Below are positions 47,875 through 59,215 of a stretch of 64,000 bases of DNA, piece after piece; position 1 is the first letter of the stretch, and the number at the start of each line of letters is the position of its first letter. A program made the position numbers and the translations under genes. The stretch comes from Scleromitrula shiraiana (Eukaryota; Ascomycota; Leotiomycetes; Helotiales; Sclerotiniaceae): assembly GCA_028455995.1 (NCBI GenBank), contig JABELC010000010.1, positions 992,001-1,056,000 on the forward strand, given 5' to 3'. The notes under the pieces are model-generated. The model saw only the letters and a list, made by a program, of their open reading frames with translations. It was not told the DNA's origin and ran no database searches.

Positions 47875-49037
47875 TTTGCATATGTGAGTCGTTCTCGTTC
47901 TCGGCAAAGGGAAAGGGAAAGGGAAAGGGAAGGGAGAGGAAAGGAGAAGGGAAGGGGGGAAACGAGCTAGTCATTGCCATGGTCAAGGTTATAGGATATT
48001 AATATTAATATTAATATCAATATCAATATCAATTGGGTAGGTATGATAAAATAAAATAAAATATGATAAAATAAAATAAAATAAAATAAAATAAAATAAA
48101 ATAAAATAATCTTTCTTGGATACACTATTCATTCTCATTCTCATCCTTATTCATCCTTATTCATCCCAATCACAATCCCAAGACTAAACTCAAACTCAAG
48201 CTCTTCTTACAAACCATATATAACGTAGTATTATTATAATAGACTTGATTATTCAATATACTAATTACACTATATCTATATCTATATCTATATCTACATC
48301 CACTAATTATTAATTATTAATATAATATGATTTAATACAAGTTAATCAACCTAGCAAGATTGATAAAGAGGAGAAGGAGAGGGAGAGGGAGGAGAAGGAG
48401 AGGGAGAAGAGGGAGAGGGAGAAGAGGGAGAGGGAGAAGAAGAAGAAGAAGAAGAAGAAGAAGAAGAATAAGAAGAAGAAAAGGGAGAAGAAGGATGTTT
48501 AAATAGGGAGGGGTGGGTGAGTGAGTGAGTGGTTAATTTCCCTTTCATCTATCATCATTGTTATTATCATTATTATCATCACTTAGGAATATTCAAGATA
48601 TATATATACATACATACATACATGAATGTAACGTAATGTATACATAGAAAAATAAGCACAATAAAAAGTTAACGTACTAGTATAATATTGTATTTGTATT
48701 CGCTCGATATTCATATACAGGTAATAGCTATTGTTACACACTATTATTGATTCATATTGAATCCCTTTCACTTCCCATTCCCCTTTCCATTTCCCTTTCC
48801 ATTCCATTGCAAGCAGGCAGGCAGGCATTCAAAAAATCCCTCCCCAAAACCCATAATTCTAATCAGTAATAACAAGTAAAGAAAGTAAGTTAGCTCTTTT
48901 TTTCAATTCCTCCCATTTTAATAAATCCCTCTTAACCAGCTGCCAGCGCTAAAACACCAGTTGTAGAATTGATCAAATCATACCCACATATTCCTTATAT
49001 CAGCTTCCTTGTGTTAGAGAAAAAAAAGATACCAACA
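47875..49037. repeat. Microsatellite-rich spacer
   Basis: 1.16 kb between convergent ends. In order: (GGGAAA)n about 47906-47955; (TAATAT/AATATC)n about 47999-48034; (AAAAT)n about 48049-48110; (TATATC)n about 48270-48297; a purine tract of GAGAAGG/GAA units about 48364-48490 with ten or so GAA copies; and short CATA and GCAG runs near 48606-48830. No gene. The GAA tract can be read as poly-Ser on the other strand but has no coding support. Confidence 0.85.
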
Positions 49038-51129
49038 CTAATATCCTGCCAAAGACTTCACTGATCTAACAACCAAACTTGGAATATCTCCTCCTTGGCC
49101 AGCTGAATCGGGGTAGACCAAAAATGCGAGAGCAATGATGATATAGAGACCAAGAAGCTAGAGGTAAAATTAGCATTTTGAAATATAAAAAGGAAGGGAT
49201 CAATCCATACCATAGCACCCTCTAAATAGTTACTCTTTCCATCTTGAATAACGTATGTAACAACCAAAACACTCAAGAAAAAGATTACGGTCTCAAAGGT
49301 CTCGAAATGCAATGTCATAGGCACGTCGATAATCCATCCCAAAATAACAAGGAATGGAGTAACGAGAAGTGCAATTTGCATACTGGAACCAATGGCTACA
49401 CCCATTGCAAGATCCATTTTATCCTTGACAGCAACGACTACAGCCGTGACATGCTCGGCGGCATTTCCAACAATAGGTAAAAGGATAAGACCAACGAACG
49501 TTTTCGAGATGTGGGCTTTCTCGACAAGTGAATCGATAGAATCTACAAGGTAATCGGCACAAACGGATACTGCAATTGTGACAGCGATTAAGACTGCTGC
49601 TGCTGCCCAAGGGCTAATCTGTGCCTGCTCCCCTTCATCCTCATCATCATTTGCATCGCGTTCGGCGTCGAATAGATTAGCGTGAGTTCGAAGTTGAAAA
49701 GTCAAATAGAGAACATAAAGAATTAGCAAAATGATGGCGGTGCCATGAGAGAGAATTAAGATGTTCCCTTCCGAATCTGCGTCGGTCTTGGCCAACACAG
49801 CGTAGAGCTATAGAAAGTTAGTTACTGGCGGTAGTATATTCGTGAGAAACTTACAGTTGCAGGAATAATCAGAGCGCACGAGGCAACAGCCATCAAAGAT
49901 GACATGGTCGAAGCAACTGTGTTATTAAATTCTTGTTCGATTGCCATTGCTGTACCCGTTCGTGTATTATGGATTCCACCAGCCAAAAAGCAACACCCCA
50001 ACACAAGTAAAGAGTTTGACAATATGCTGCCCAACATACTCGATTGAACGATTCGAATTTGTCCTTGCTTCAAAGCTATGATGCTGACCTGAATCACACA
50101 ATTAGCTTCTGGTTAATCTGATGTAATAGCTCAACTCAAAACCTACAATAAGTTCAACCGCATTACCGAAAGTTGCGTTCAAAAGTCCACCTAGTGTTTC
50201 TCCCAATTTCATAGATATTTCTTCTGTCGCAAACGAGAGAATCGAGGCCAATGGAATAATGGCGAAGAAATTGAGAACGAAAACGACTACCGGATCCCAG
50301 TGTGTAAGACCTGCAACTATTCCCAGTGGCACAAATACCAGGAGGACGTTGACATAGTTACTATACAAAGTAACCTTTCCAACATGCCATGCCGTTGCCG
50401 TATAACGTGTCATAAAATTCTCGCTCTCCATACCCGGAGTAGTTCTCTTGCTGAAGAAAAACTCCTGGACACTATCTTTGTGTGTATGTGCATTTCCATT
50501 TGCACCCAACAAACCTGTATTCTCATTTATGACGTTCGGCATATTGTTGACTCGATGATTGTCGCCTTTGTAAGGTAGAGACTTCAACCGCTTTAATTGT
50601 TCTCGAAACTGTGGTTGTGCTACATATCAAAGAAAGTTGCAAATGTTAGCTTGGCCAATTTGTATGTATACAACAAGACTGAATTGCAAATTAAATGTTG
50701 AAAGTTTGCGCGCGCAAGTCAATATAAGGGTTCCAGGTAGCTCCTTGGCCCTTGGCAAATTGACAGGTGAATGAGGATATAGAACAAGAATGAAATTGAA
50801 AAGCTTCGAGGAATATGCAAGAAGAAAGGTAATAAATAATCTCTCGGTGATCCGGATGATTATATTGCGATCAGGGAAGCAAGCACAAAGGTTATGGTAC
50901 CATTCAAATGTAACAAAGGGCAATATCAAAGAAATTCGAATGGGCAATTCAATGATCCTCGTCTCTTTTTTGGACGGTAGGCAATTTTGTTGGTTGTAAA
51001 TTTGAATTGATTCGAAGAGCAAAAGGTCAAGAAACGTAAAGGAAAGAGAATGAGAGGTGTGGTGTGTAGTGCGTAGTGCAGTGCTTGATGTCTAGTGTGG
51101 GATAACTTGTTCGCTCACTTACAAACCAT
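49038..51129 (-). CDS. VCX1: Vacuolar Ca2+/H+ exchanger (CAX, Vcx1-like)
   Basis: Moves cytosolic Ca2+ into the vacuole in exchange for protons. Exons 51129-51123 (7 nt, ATGGTTT), 50619-50147, 50088-49855, 49807-49211 and 49157-49038 give 476 aa. The two CAX alpha repeats are present: [20 protein letters not shown] (rebuilt at an intron) and LILLPIVGNAAEHVTAVVVA (written from VGLILLPIVGNAAEHV onward). An acidic cytoplasmic loop (ERDANDDEDEGEQ) separates the two halves, as in yeast Vcx1. About eleven hydrophobic segments occur. The start rests on a 7-base first exon followed by a 503-base intron, which gives the in-frame leader MVSQPQFREQLKRLKSLPYK. The alternative is an internal Met at 50587, which would lose only this leader. 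The family is certain; the first exon is likely but unproven. Confidence 0.93.
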
Positions 51130-54100
51130 CTTGGCAAAGTTTAGATCAAGTCGTTAGAAGCTGGTGCGCTACCTATTGAACGAACCCAGAATGAAAATTC
51201 TGTAGAAACGGAAGAGGTTATAGGTCAAAAAAAGGAAATTTAGTTTGGGATAAACCGTGGAATCTTTTGAGTATTGGTTGCTGATGCGCGTGTCCAGGTA
51301 AATCTTCTTTTTTTTTTTTATGAAATGCTGCAAATGCTTTTTATCAAGCTACTGCGCCTCCTTTTGAGTAAGGATTTGGGGATGATTTTGATAATGTGAG
51401 CTCCCGAGTGATACTGTGGGGGTTTTTTTTGAATCCCTTGAATGGCTCGATGGATAAAAACTTTGGGAAAAGAGATCGACAGGGGATTTTATTCGAATTG
51501 ATTGAACGAAATGCTTGATTTTTTGAATTGGATCAAGTACGGTGGAGTACCGTATAGTATTGATTGGCTTTTACTTCAAAAAGATATGTCGTCGACAATG
51601 GAAATGACCATAGAATAGCATTTCACATATACAGATTCCAAAGTTGTAAGGTAAAAGGAAGAAGAAATAAAAGACTGAAGGAAAGAAAACGATAATTAGA
51701 TGAAGAATCTTCTCTTACCTAGTTTGAATATACGAGTACAGGAAGTATACAGATATGGCTAATCTTTTGATAACTTTCGTGGGGTGGAAGGAACGAAGGG
51801 ATGTAGACAATATGCGTATACGTATGTTTATGTGTATGTGTATGTGTATGTATATGTGTATGCGTATGTATATGTATATGCGTATGTATATGTATATGTA
51901 TATGCGTATACTGGTATTCGTATATTATTCAATGGATCCAATAGTAAAATTGATTTTGTATGTACAACTCAACTGTCGCTCAAGAATGCCAAGTTACAAT
52001 ATGAATGAATGAATGTATGTATGTATGAATGTATGAAAACCAAAAATCTTTGTGGTTTCCTTGATTTATTAGTTGATTAATGTTCGTTGTATTATGTGGT
52101 GCTATGTTTCATCAAGTTTGTTTGTTTGACCAGTATATACAAAAATCGGAGCTATTGAAGTTAATCAGATTTATTAATATTTATCATACGTTTCCTATTA
52201 TTCACTTCTATTTACTACTAATTAGTTTGTTTATTCATTTAATGACATATTTAACTTAATATTAGATAAACTTTTGATACCTTTGATACCTTTGATACCT
52301 TTGATACCTTTGATACCTTTAAAGCTCAATAACTACATTAGTATTATATATATATATGAAAATTTCCACTTTATCTTTATAATCATCTATAATGATCCTC
52401 TTCCATCATCATCATCATCATTAATCCAATTCAAGTAACCAGCTACTACGAGCTACTATAAAGCTATGAAACTATGAAGCTATGACCCAACAAAAAAAAC
52501 GTGCTCATTCTCCTCTTCCCCACTTGAACATCTATCTGCATTGCATTGCCGGGATTGCATCTCATCTCATCTCATCTCGTCACGACTCACGAATCATAAC
52601 TCATAAATCACAACTCGCAACTCATAACTCATAACTCACAACTCACAACTACCTGTTCGTGTCGGGGCCTATCTCGCTGACATAATCTTACCAGACTTAA
52701 AACTGCCAATCTTATCAAAGCACCATTACAAAACGAATCATTAATCATAATCAATAATCCCCCGCCAATTCATACACTTAGACTACTAGTATCAATTTAC
52801 TTGACACTGAGGTATTTATTATTTATATTTATTATTATTTACTCGGCCCCGGCTCAGTACTCATACGAAAAAAAAAAAAAAAAAAAAAACACAGCCCCCC
52901 TTGGCCTTAAATTGTGGCTTATGGGTTTTACTTTTAACGACCCTATTGTACTTAATACGTCTTATGCATCATTGGCAATATGATTACTAGAAAAATTCAA
53001 TCTGCTTCATACATAGGTTATCAAATCTTGATAAGGCTAAGCTATCGCGGTTAAGAAATATCATGAGAATACAGAAACTGACAAGAGCCAGGGTGAAGGA
53101 GAAATTCATTCTTTGCTATCTGTTGGCAGTGAATAAAATCTTGTTTCAATTGGTACATGTACATGTACATGTGGGGTGAGCAGATATATGAATGAATGGT
53201 TTCAAATCTTGAAGGAAGCTCAATTCGAAGCACAATATAATCCTACAGAAAAGGCGATTCGGGATGACGAATGGTGCACAAGTGAAAGAGAAGCAAACTT
53301 GCCATATGATCCATCCTCAAATATATCTCCGGTGCTACAGTTAAAACTTGATTTTCCTTGAGGTTGTTTGCGATCGACTCTTATGTTATAGTACTAAACA
53401 ACTAATTACACTTTCTAAATTCTTCTGTTCAATGTCTACAAATATTTTCAACTTGCTGTCAATTGGTCACTTCTAAGACAGTGACCGGTTCAATGATAGC
53501 ATTCTTGATTTCACTTACTCCTCGTCCACCTAACATGCTCTTTTGTTCTTGACGCGGAGCATTAGAGATGAGGTGTAGAAAGCAGGGGAAGAGTGGTATA
53601 TCGTAGATGTATACTAGATCTATTAGTATTAAACTTATATGAGAAAGCGTTCATGAGAAAAGATATGAGATAACTGTGCCACATCCAAATAAACATATCA
53701 TTGTCTAGATTGGCTTTAATATTGGATTCCAAGATATGCAACAAAATTCTACTTCGGACTAGTGTACGATGTTTAGCAATTCAGGATATCATAGTGTATA
53801 CACATGAATGGGTATTTGTGGGCGAGGAATGTAGACTTGGCATATCATCAATATGCTTAACATTCACAAGAGGTTAATGTGGAATACTTTGTGTATATAC
53901 TTCAGACAAGTGGATGATATTGATTGGGCATATTTGATTCAATACGTAGCTAATACAATATGCAATTTACGAATCTCATAGTCTGTAGGACGTAGTTGCT
54001 TCACAATCGTATCATATTGATAATATATCTGCCTAGTTAAAAGTATCATATCTCAAGAAAAACATGTGGCGTTGCGTAGTATCTTTACCAAGAACATTCA

Positions 54101-54252
54101 CCTTGCTATAACTTAAATTCCCATTTCCTGTCTACCGTTTACCATTCGCCTAAACCTATTCCTTTATCAGTCCCATAAACACATATGTTCTTCGAATATC
54201 CCAATATCTATATTTCTATCCAACCAATCTCACCTCTCGTTCACTCACCCAA
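51130..54252. repeat. Long gene-free spacer with several simple repeats
   Basis: 3.1 kb. Repeats in order: (TATGTG/TATGTA/TATGCG)n about 51820-51908; ATGA/GTAT units about 51998-52036; five tandem copies of the 9-mer TTTGATACC about 52270-52320; CATCT units then ACTCATA/ACTCACA units about 52556-52650; poly(A) of about 22 at 52868-52889; and GTACAT units at about 53154-53173. A 61-codon frame at 53176-53361 has no recognisable features. Confidence 0.8.
52270..52320 (+). repeat. Five tandem copies of a 9-bp unit
   Basis: TTTGATACC repeats five times without visible interruption and ends in TTTAAAGC. A short perfect tandem array, likely length-polymorphic. Confidence 0.85.
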
Positions 54253-57147
54253 TCAAGGAGCACCTCCCAATCCTATCCCCAGTCAGTAAACATGACAACA
54301 CCCCAGACGAAGATGAAGCCAAGCGCACAAAAACACATACCTGCAGCCAAAGCCAAATACCAAGTCCTACTAGCCCCACCATCCAACCAACCCCCATCAA
54401 ACCCACTCTGGGCAAAGAAATTCCACGAACTCCTAGCATCAATAATCGCCAAATTAGCCATCAGAATGCCCTTCCAACCCCCGACCACCGCATCCGCCCT
54501 CCCATTCGAAAAATACGCATTCCACTCCTCCGTCACAAACTGCGGCGTCCTCGTAAGCGTCGAATGCGGAAGCAAAGGCAACATATGAATACCCTCAATA
54601 TATTCAGGATTCGCGCCAAAATAAGTCGTATGATCGATTTTATTCTCAAACAGGATCCCCGAGACCTTGTTCCCTATAAAATTGCCTGGCTCGGCGGAAT
54701 TGTCGGATTCGTAGAGGAAATAATGCTGCAGCGAGCGAGCCGTGATGGCCAGCTGCAGGTTTCCTCTTGCTTCCATGTTGGAGTCTCCGGTTACCTGGCC
54801 CCACATTTTGAGGGCGTAGGCGGATAAGCTGTCTTCGGAGGAAGATTCTTGGTCTTTCCCGTCGAACGTTTCGTACAATCCGTGGGCCCAGGAATGGCCG
54901 TGGAACCAGTCGAAGTTTCGCGAGACGGGGAAATAGTTATCGAGCGAAGACGGATTGGCAAAATCTCGCACTAGCGTGTTGATGTAATCTTTGTTGAGCG
55001 GGATCCAGGATGGATCGAGATATCCGATTAGTGCGGCGGCGTAGACGAAATATGCGTAGTGGAAATGATGGTCGTTGTAGTAGGTGTTTCCGAAATCAAC
55101 ACCGCTGTCTCCGGTTGTGTAAGAGGCTGTAGATACTACGCCTCCCCATGCAGCTGTGTCTTATTAGTATAGTACCAAGATTGTCAGAGTTCGGAGATTG
55201 GAGATTCCTTACTTTCATATACCAGAGGATATTGTTGTTGATTGCTAGAAAACCTCGCAAAGTTTTGCTTCAGGGTATTTAAACCTGCTTGCGCCATTGC
55301 CGTATCACCGACTAGATCATGGAGCGTATATACTATCCCTGCAAACTTCGCAAGTGCCTAGAATTCATCAGTCAGTCCAAGAAATCCATATAGTTTGAGT
55401 GGGTAAATAAATAGCCACAAACCTTTCCACTATAATACATGGAATTCAAATTAGTCTGCGCCGTCATATTCTGCGAGACCTCACTAGCAGCCGCATTCGA
55501 AATAGCCGCTCTCGCAACCACCGTAACCTTATCTCTCGTAAACTCGCCCTTCGTAGGACTCCAAGGCGCAAACCCCAAACCCACCGGCAAACTCTCAACC
55601 AACGTCCAAGAATCCGCCACAACCGCCGTCGCCATCCCTTTCGTCGTAGTAGCCAACTGCACCCCGCCCCGAACACTACAATACGTATTGTCATCAAAAC
55701 TCTCCAAATGATGCGGCAACGCAAACATAACCAACGGACTCGCACTCAACCCCCCCTTCTGAAACCCCAGCGTATAACTCCCAGACGCCCCATCCACACT
55801 CCCACGCACACTCATCCCCGTCGCATAAGCACCACAGCCCTCATCGAAAACGCGCTCCGCCTCCGCCATCGCACTCGCGCTCGCAACCGGCACCTTCGCC
55901 ACCTGCACAACCCCGTTAAACCCGCTCGTCGCCCTCAACATCCCATTACTCACAACCTGCAAATCTAGCCCCTGTCCCGCCGCCGAGTACGCGTACACGA
56001 GCCACGTCTTGCCATCCTCGAGGAGGATGCTATATTTGCTGACGCCCGTTTTCGGCGCACTCTCCTTCGTCACCGTGCGGATCAACACGCCGCTTCTGAA
56101 TTCCGGCGTCGCGCCTCCGAATATTCCTGTCACATATCCCATGCCCTGAACGACGGGAAAGGTAATCGTGGGATTTCCGCCACTCCCAGAATTCAAATAA
56201 ACGAGCACACTCCCGTCCCCCCCGCCCCCCGTACTCAGCGTGCTCCCCACGCCCAACTCCACAGCCCCCAGCACCAAACTCTGAATCCCAATCGGATTGA
56301 TAAAATAGCCCGCCGGGTTCGCAGCAGCGTTCGGTCCGAATACTTTCTGATCGGAATCGATATGCGTGATCGTCATGCCCCAACTTGAGGTTACCCCGCC
56401 GCCCTTGGACCACGAGAGCGAGTACGGATGGGTCCAGGAGGGGGCGGTCTGAGACCCGAGTTGGAAGTTGGAGTAGAATTTGTTGGTTTGGAGGGGGTTG
56501 GTGTGGGGGAGAATAGAGAGACGGGGGACGGGGTGGTCGGGGCGGGTGGGCAATTGTGGGGCGGTGGTTGCGATGGGTACGAATATGTTAGGGGAGATGG
56601 CGGCATGATCAAGAGGGGCGGAGACGGCGGTGGTGGGTTTTATTTGGATTTCTGTCGTGGGAACTGGGATGGATGTGCTGAGGATGGGCGCGGATGTGGC
56701 GTGCCCTGAGGTTTGGAGGAGGGAAAGAAGGGTGCCGGTTGTAGCGGGGGGACGGGTGGGGGAGGGCAGGATTTGGATGGAGGTTCCGTGGGTGATTAGG
56801 GTAGTTAGGGAGATAGAGGGGTGGACGGATGTTGTTGTTATGGGGCGGGAAATGGTGGTTATTGGGAGGGAGACGGTGGTAGAAGGGGGGGATTGGTCGT
56901 CTGGGAGGAGGGATTTAGGTGAGAGGGATTGGGAGGAATGGTGTGGTGTTGATGTTGAAACTGCATGGTCTAGATATGAATGAGGAAAGAGAGGTTCTCC
57001 GGGGTGGAAAACTGGAGTAGGTTGATTGCTTTCCTTCTCGGCTTCAGAAGTCAAGTCCCGAGCATATTGAGGAGAATAAGGCGCACAACTGATGTTGGGA
57101 ATCAGAGTCTGCAGCACTATCGTTAGGAATAAAGATACGCTCTTCAT
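54253..57147 (-). CDS. Secreted GH81 endo-1,3-beta-glucanase
   Basis: Cuts beta-1,3-glucan during cell-wall remodelling or cell separation. Exons 57147-55423, 55357-55213, 55153-54341 and 54272-54253 (20 nt) give 900 aa. The signal peptide is MKSVSLFLTIVLQTLIPNIS with cleavage near SCA. A Pro/Ser/Thr-rich linker follows (about residues 30-200). The GH81 N-terminal beta-sandwich begins at TNKFYSNFQLGSQ with THPYSLSW. The catalytic (alpha/alpha)6 part has NTYYNDHHFHYAYF, RNFDWFHGHSWAHGL and ESSSEDSLSAYALKMWG, where the acidic residues typical of the GH81 site lie. The last exon encodes only LGGAP. A stop at 54273, reached by reading through the last intron, gives a wrong tail. The 5' exon is clearly more GC-rich than its surroundings. 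Confidence 0.95.
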
Positions 57148-59215
57148 TTTCCTTGTTAATAATGAGTAGTAGATATTTATCTTGAAGTTATAGAGATTTC
57201 TTGAAACAACAAGATATCTTGCCCTGACTTAAAGATACAAGAATGATATCTAAAAAGAATGAAGACAGGATTCAACAACTGTAAGTAATGAAAAGAAAGA
57301 TCATATGCACCATAAAAAGATCCCAAAAGAAGTTCCCCTCTTTACTTTATTCAAACCATATTCACCAACATATCTAGTGGGAAGACAAAAAATGTCACGT
57401 CTAAAATACTATCATCTTTCCTAACTTTCCCTTCCCTTCCAAGATTTCCCTCTAAACTATTAAACTTTATGTAAAAAGCAAAAGATGATTGGACTATAAT
57501 AATCAAATGAGCAATTCAATAACTCCCACTCAAGTCTCACACAATCAATAGAACAGAAAGAATTCGATAAGACCCCAAGAATGACTTCGGAGAATTTCGC
57601 ATCGCATCCCATGCAAATATGGGGTAAGTACCACAAGTACAAGTACCAGACGCGAATCCGGGGTAACAAAAGGCCCGTAAGGTTCCTCGAATCTTGAAAT
57701 CCCCATAGCTTGGTACTGTTGTGTTTTTTCTGTACCGATGTGTCACGGCCGCCCGTACGCTGGTGGTAAGTGACTCGAAAGAAAAGATTCGGTCCGTTGT
57801 ATGCCATGTACTTGTGAATGAATGTGCATCATGAGATAGAGTTTGGTGTTGTGATACATAGGTTAGTATGCATCATGACTCGTGAGTCGTGAGGGAGGGA
57901 GCGCCGCGCTGAAGTTCAGGAATGAATGAAATAATTGAGTGGTTATGAAATGCGATTTTGATTCCGAGGGTGAATTCCTAAGAGGTTTGGAAAAGAAAAT
58001 GGCACGCGATGTTCAGGTGAGGAATGTATTGGAGGGTTGAAGGGGGAATGTGTATTGCACGTGCCAGGAACGGGAGATGCAAGTTCGGATGATATGGAGA
58101 TAAACTTTCGGGATTTATTGATTCAAGGATCTAATTCCGGATATAATGGATATCAGATGAACATGATTTTTGTATTTCATGAGCCATGAGCTAAGTATAT
58201 GGTAGGTATATTACAATATGTACTACTGATATTTCTGCTCTTTTTGCAGCCAAGAGTGCTTCTTTTGAACTCTATCGTTCCGAAGGAAGTGAATGGATTG
58301 TGCTGAAATCATGAGTTGGATATCTGGTGATCCATGGAACTTCCATCCCTTGTGCCAGTGACCAATATTCAATTGGGCGAATGAACATAGGAAGGCCTAG
58401 ATTACGGTCTTCTTATAAATCAATCCCATTCTAGAAATCAAAGTCTACGTTAGATGCTATCCAAGATTTCGTAAGATACTGTTCCTCAAGAACTACCTTG
58501 AAGAAATATTTGCCATGTGAATTCAAGAAGGAAGCACTTCAAATTTAAAAACACCTGTCCAAATCAAATAGATCATGAATCGCGCTCGCGTGACAACAAA
58601 ACAATACTCGGACAGTACAAACAACCAAACATCTAACTGTAGATCTGTGAAAGGAAAGACAATAAAAATATCATAAAAACTAACACAATACAAAGATCTC
58701 AAGTCCAGCACATCATGACAAGTCAAGTCAAGTTAAATTCGAGTGCTTGGACTTCTAGAACAAAAACCATTCATATGGAGGATAGATACACTAACTTCGG
58801 AACTTTGTTTCGGGCTGTTATGTTCCGAACTTGGAGTTGAGTACCCATGCCGATGACATGTCGCTTGACAATGTCTGAGTTGTTATTAATGATGATGGAG
58901 ACTTGGCTAGGGACTCGAATTTCAATGATGATGATGTGTGTGTTTGCAGTGCTGCAAGAAGGGTCTTGTGAGAGGAGGTGTTCGGGTTTTACATGGTCAT
59001 ACAAATTCGACATGCGGGGTATGGAGATTTAATCACTGTTCCACATATAGGACTCGTGGGTATACCAACTACATAGTAAGATTACCTAGCTATCAAAATA
59101 GGTATAAGGTCGATAATAAAATTTTAGAACACATGTATGTGAAATGGAATAAATCATAATGATATGAATTAGTAGGTATATATATGTACACCACTTACGT
59201 ACATAGCTAGAAGTT
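57148..59215. other. Gene-free spacer
   Basis: 2.07 kb containing the GH81 promoter and the Utp14 3' region. Only short open frames without family features; no tandem repeat of note. Confidence 0.5.

Noticed and set aside
51820..51908. Possible telomere-like repeat
   Set aside because: The TATGTG/TATGTA units are a plain dinucleotide-type microsatellite, not TTAGGG.
53176..53361. Small plus-strand open frame in the repeat-rich spacer
   Set aside because: 61 codons without homology cues or introns; not distinguishable from chance.
54253..54345. GH81 C terminus reading ...GMCFCALGFIFVWG as a TM tail
   Set aside because: This is intron read-through; splicing 54340-54273 gives the normal AAGLGGAP ending.
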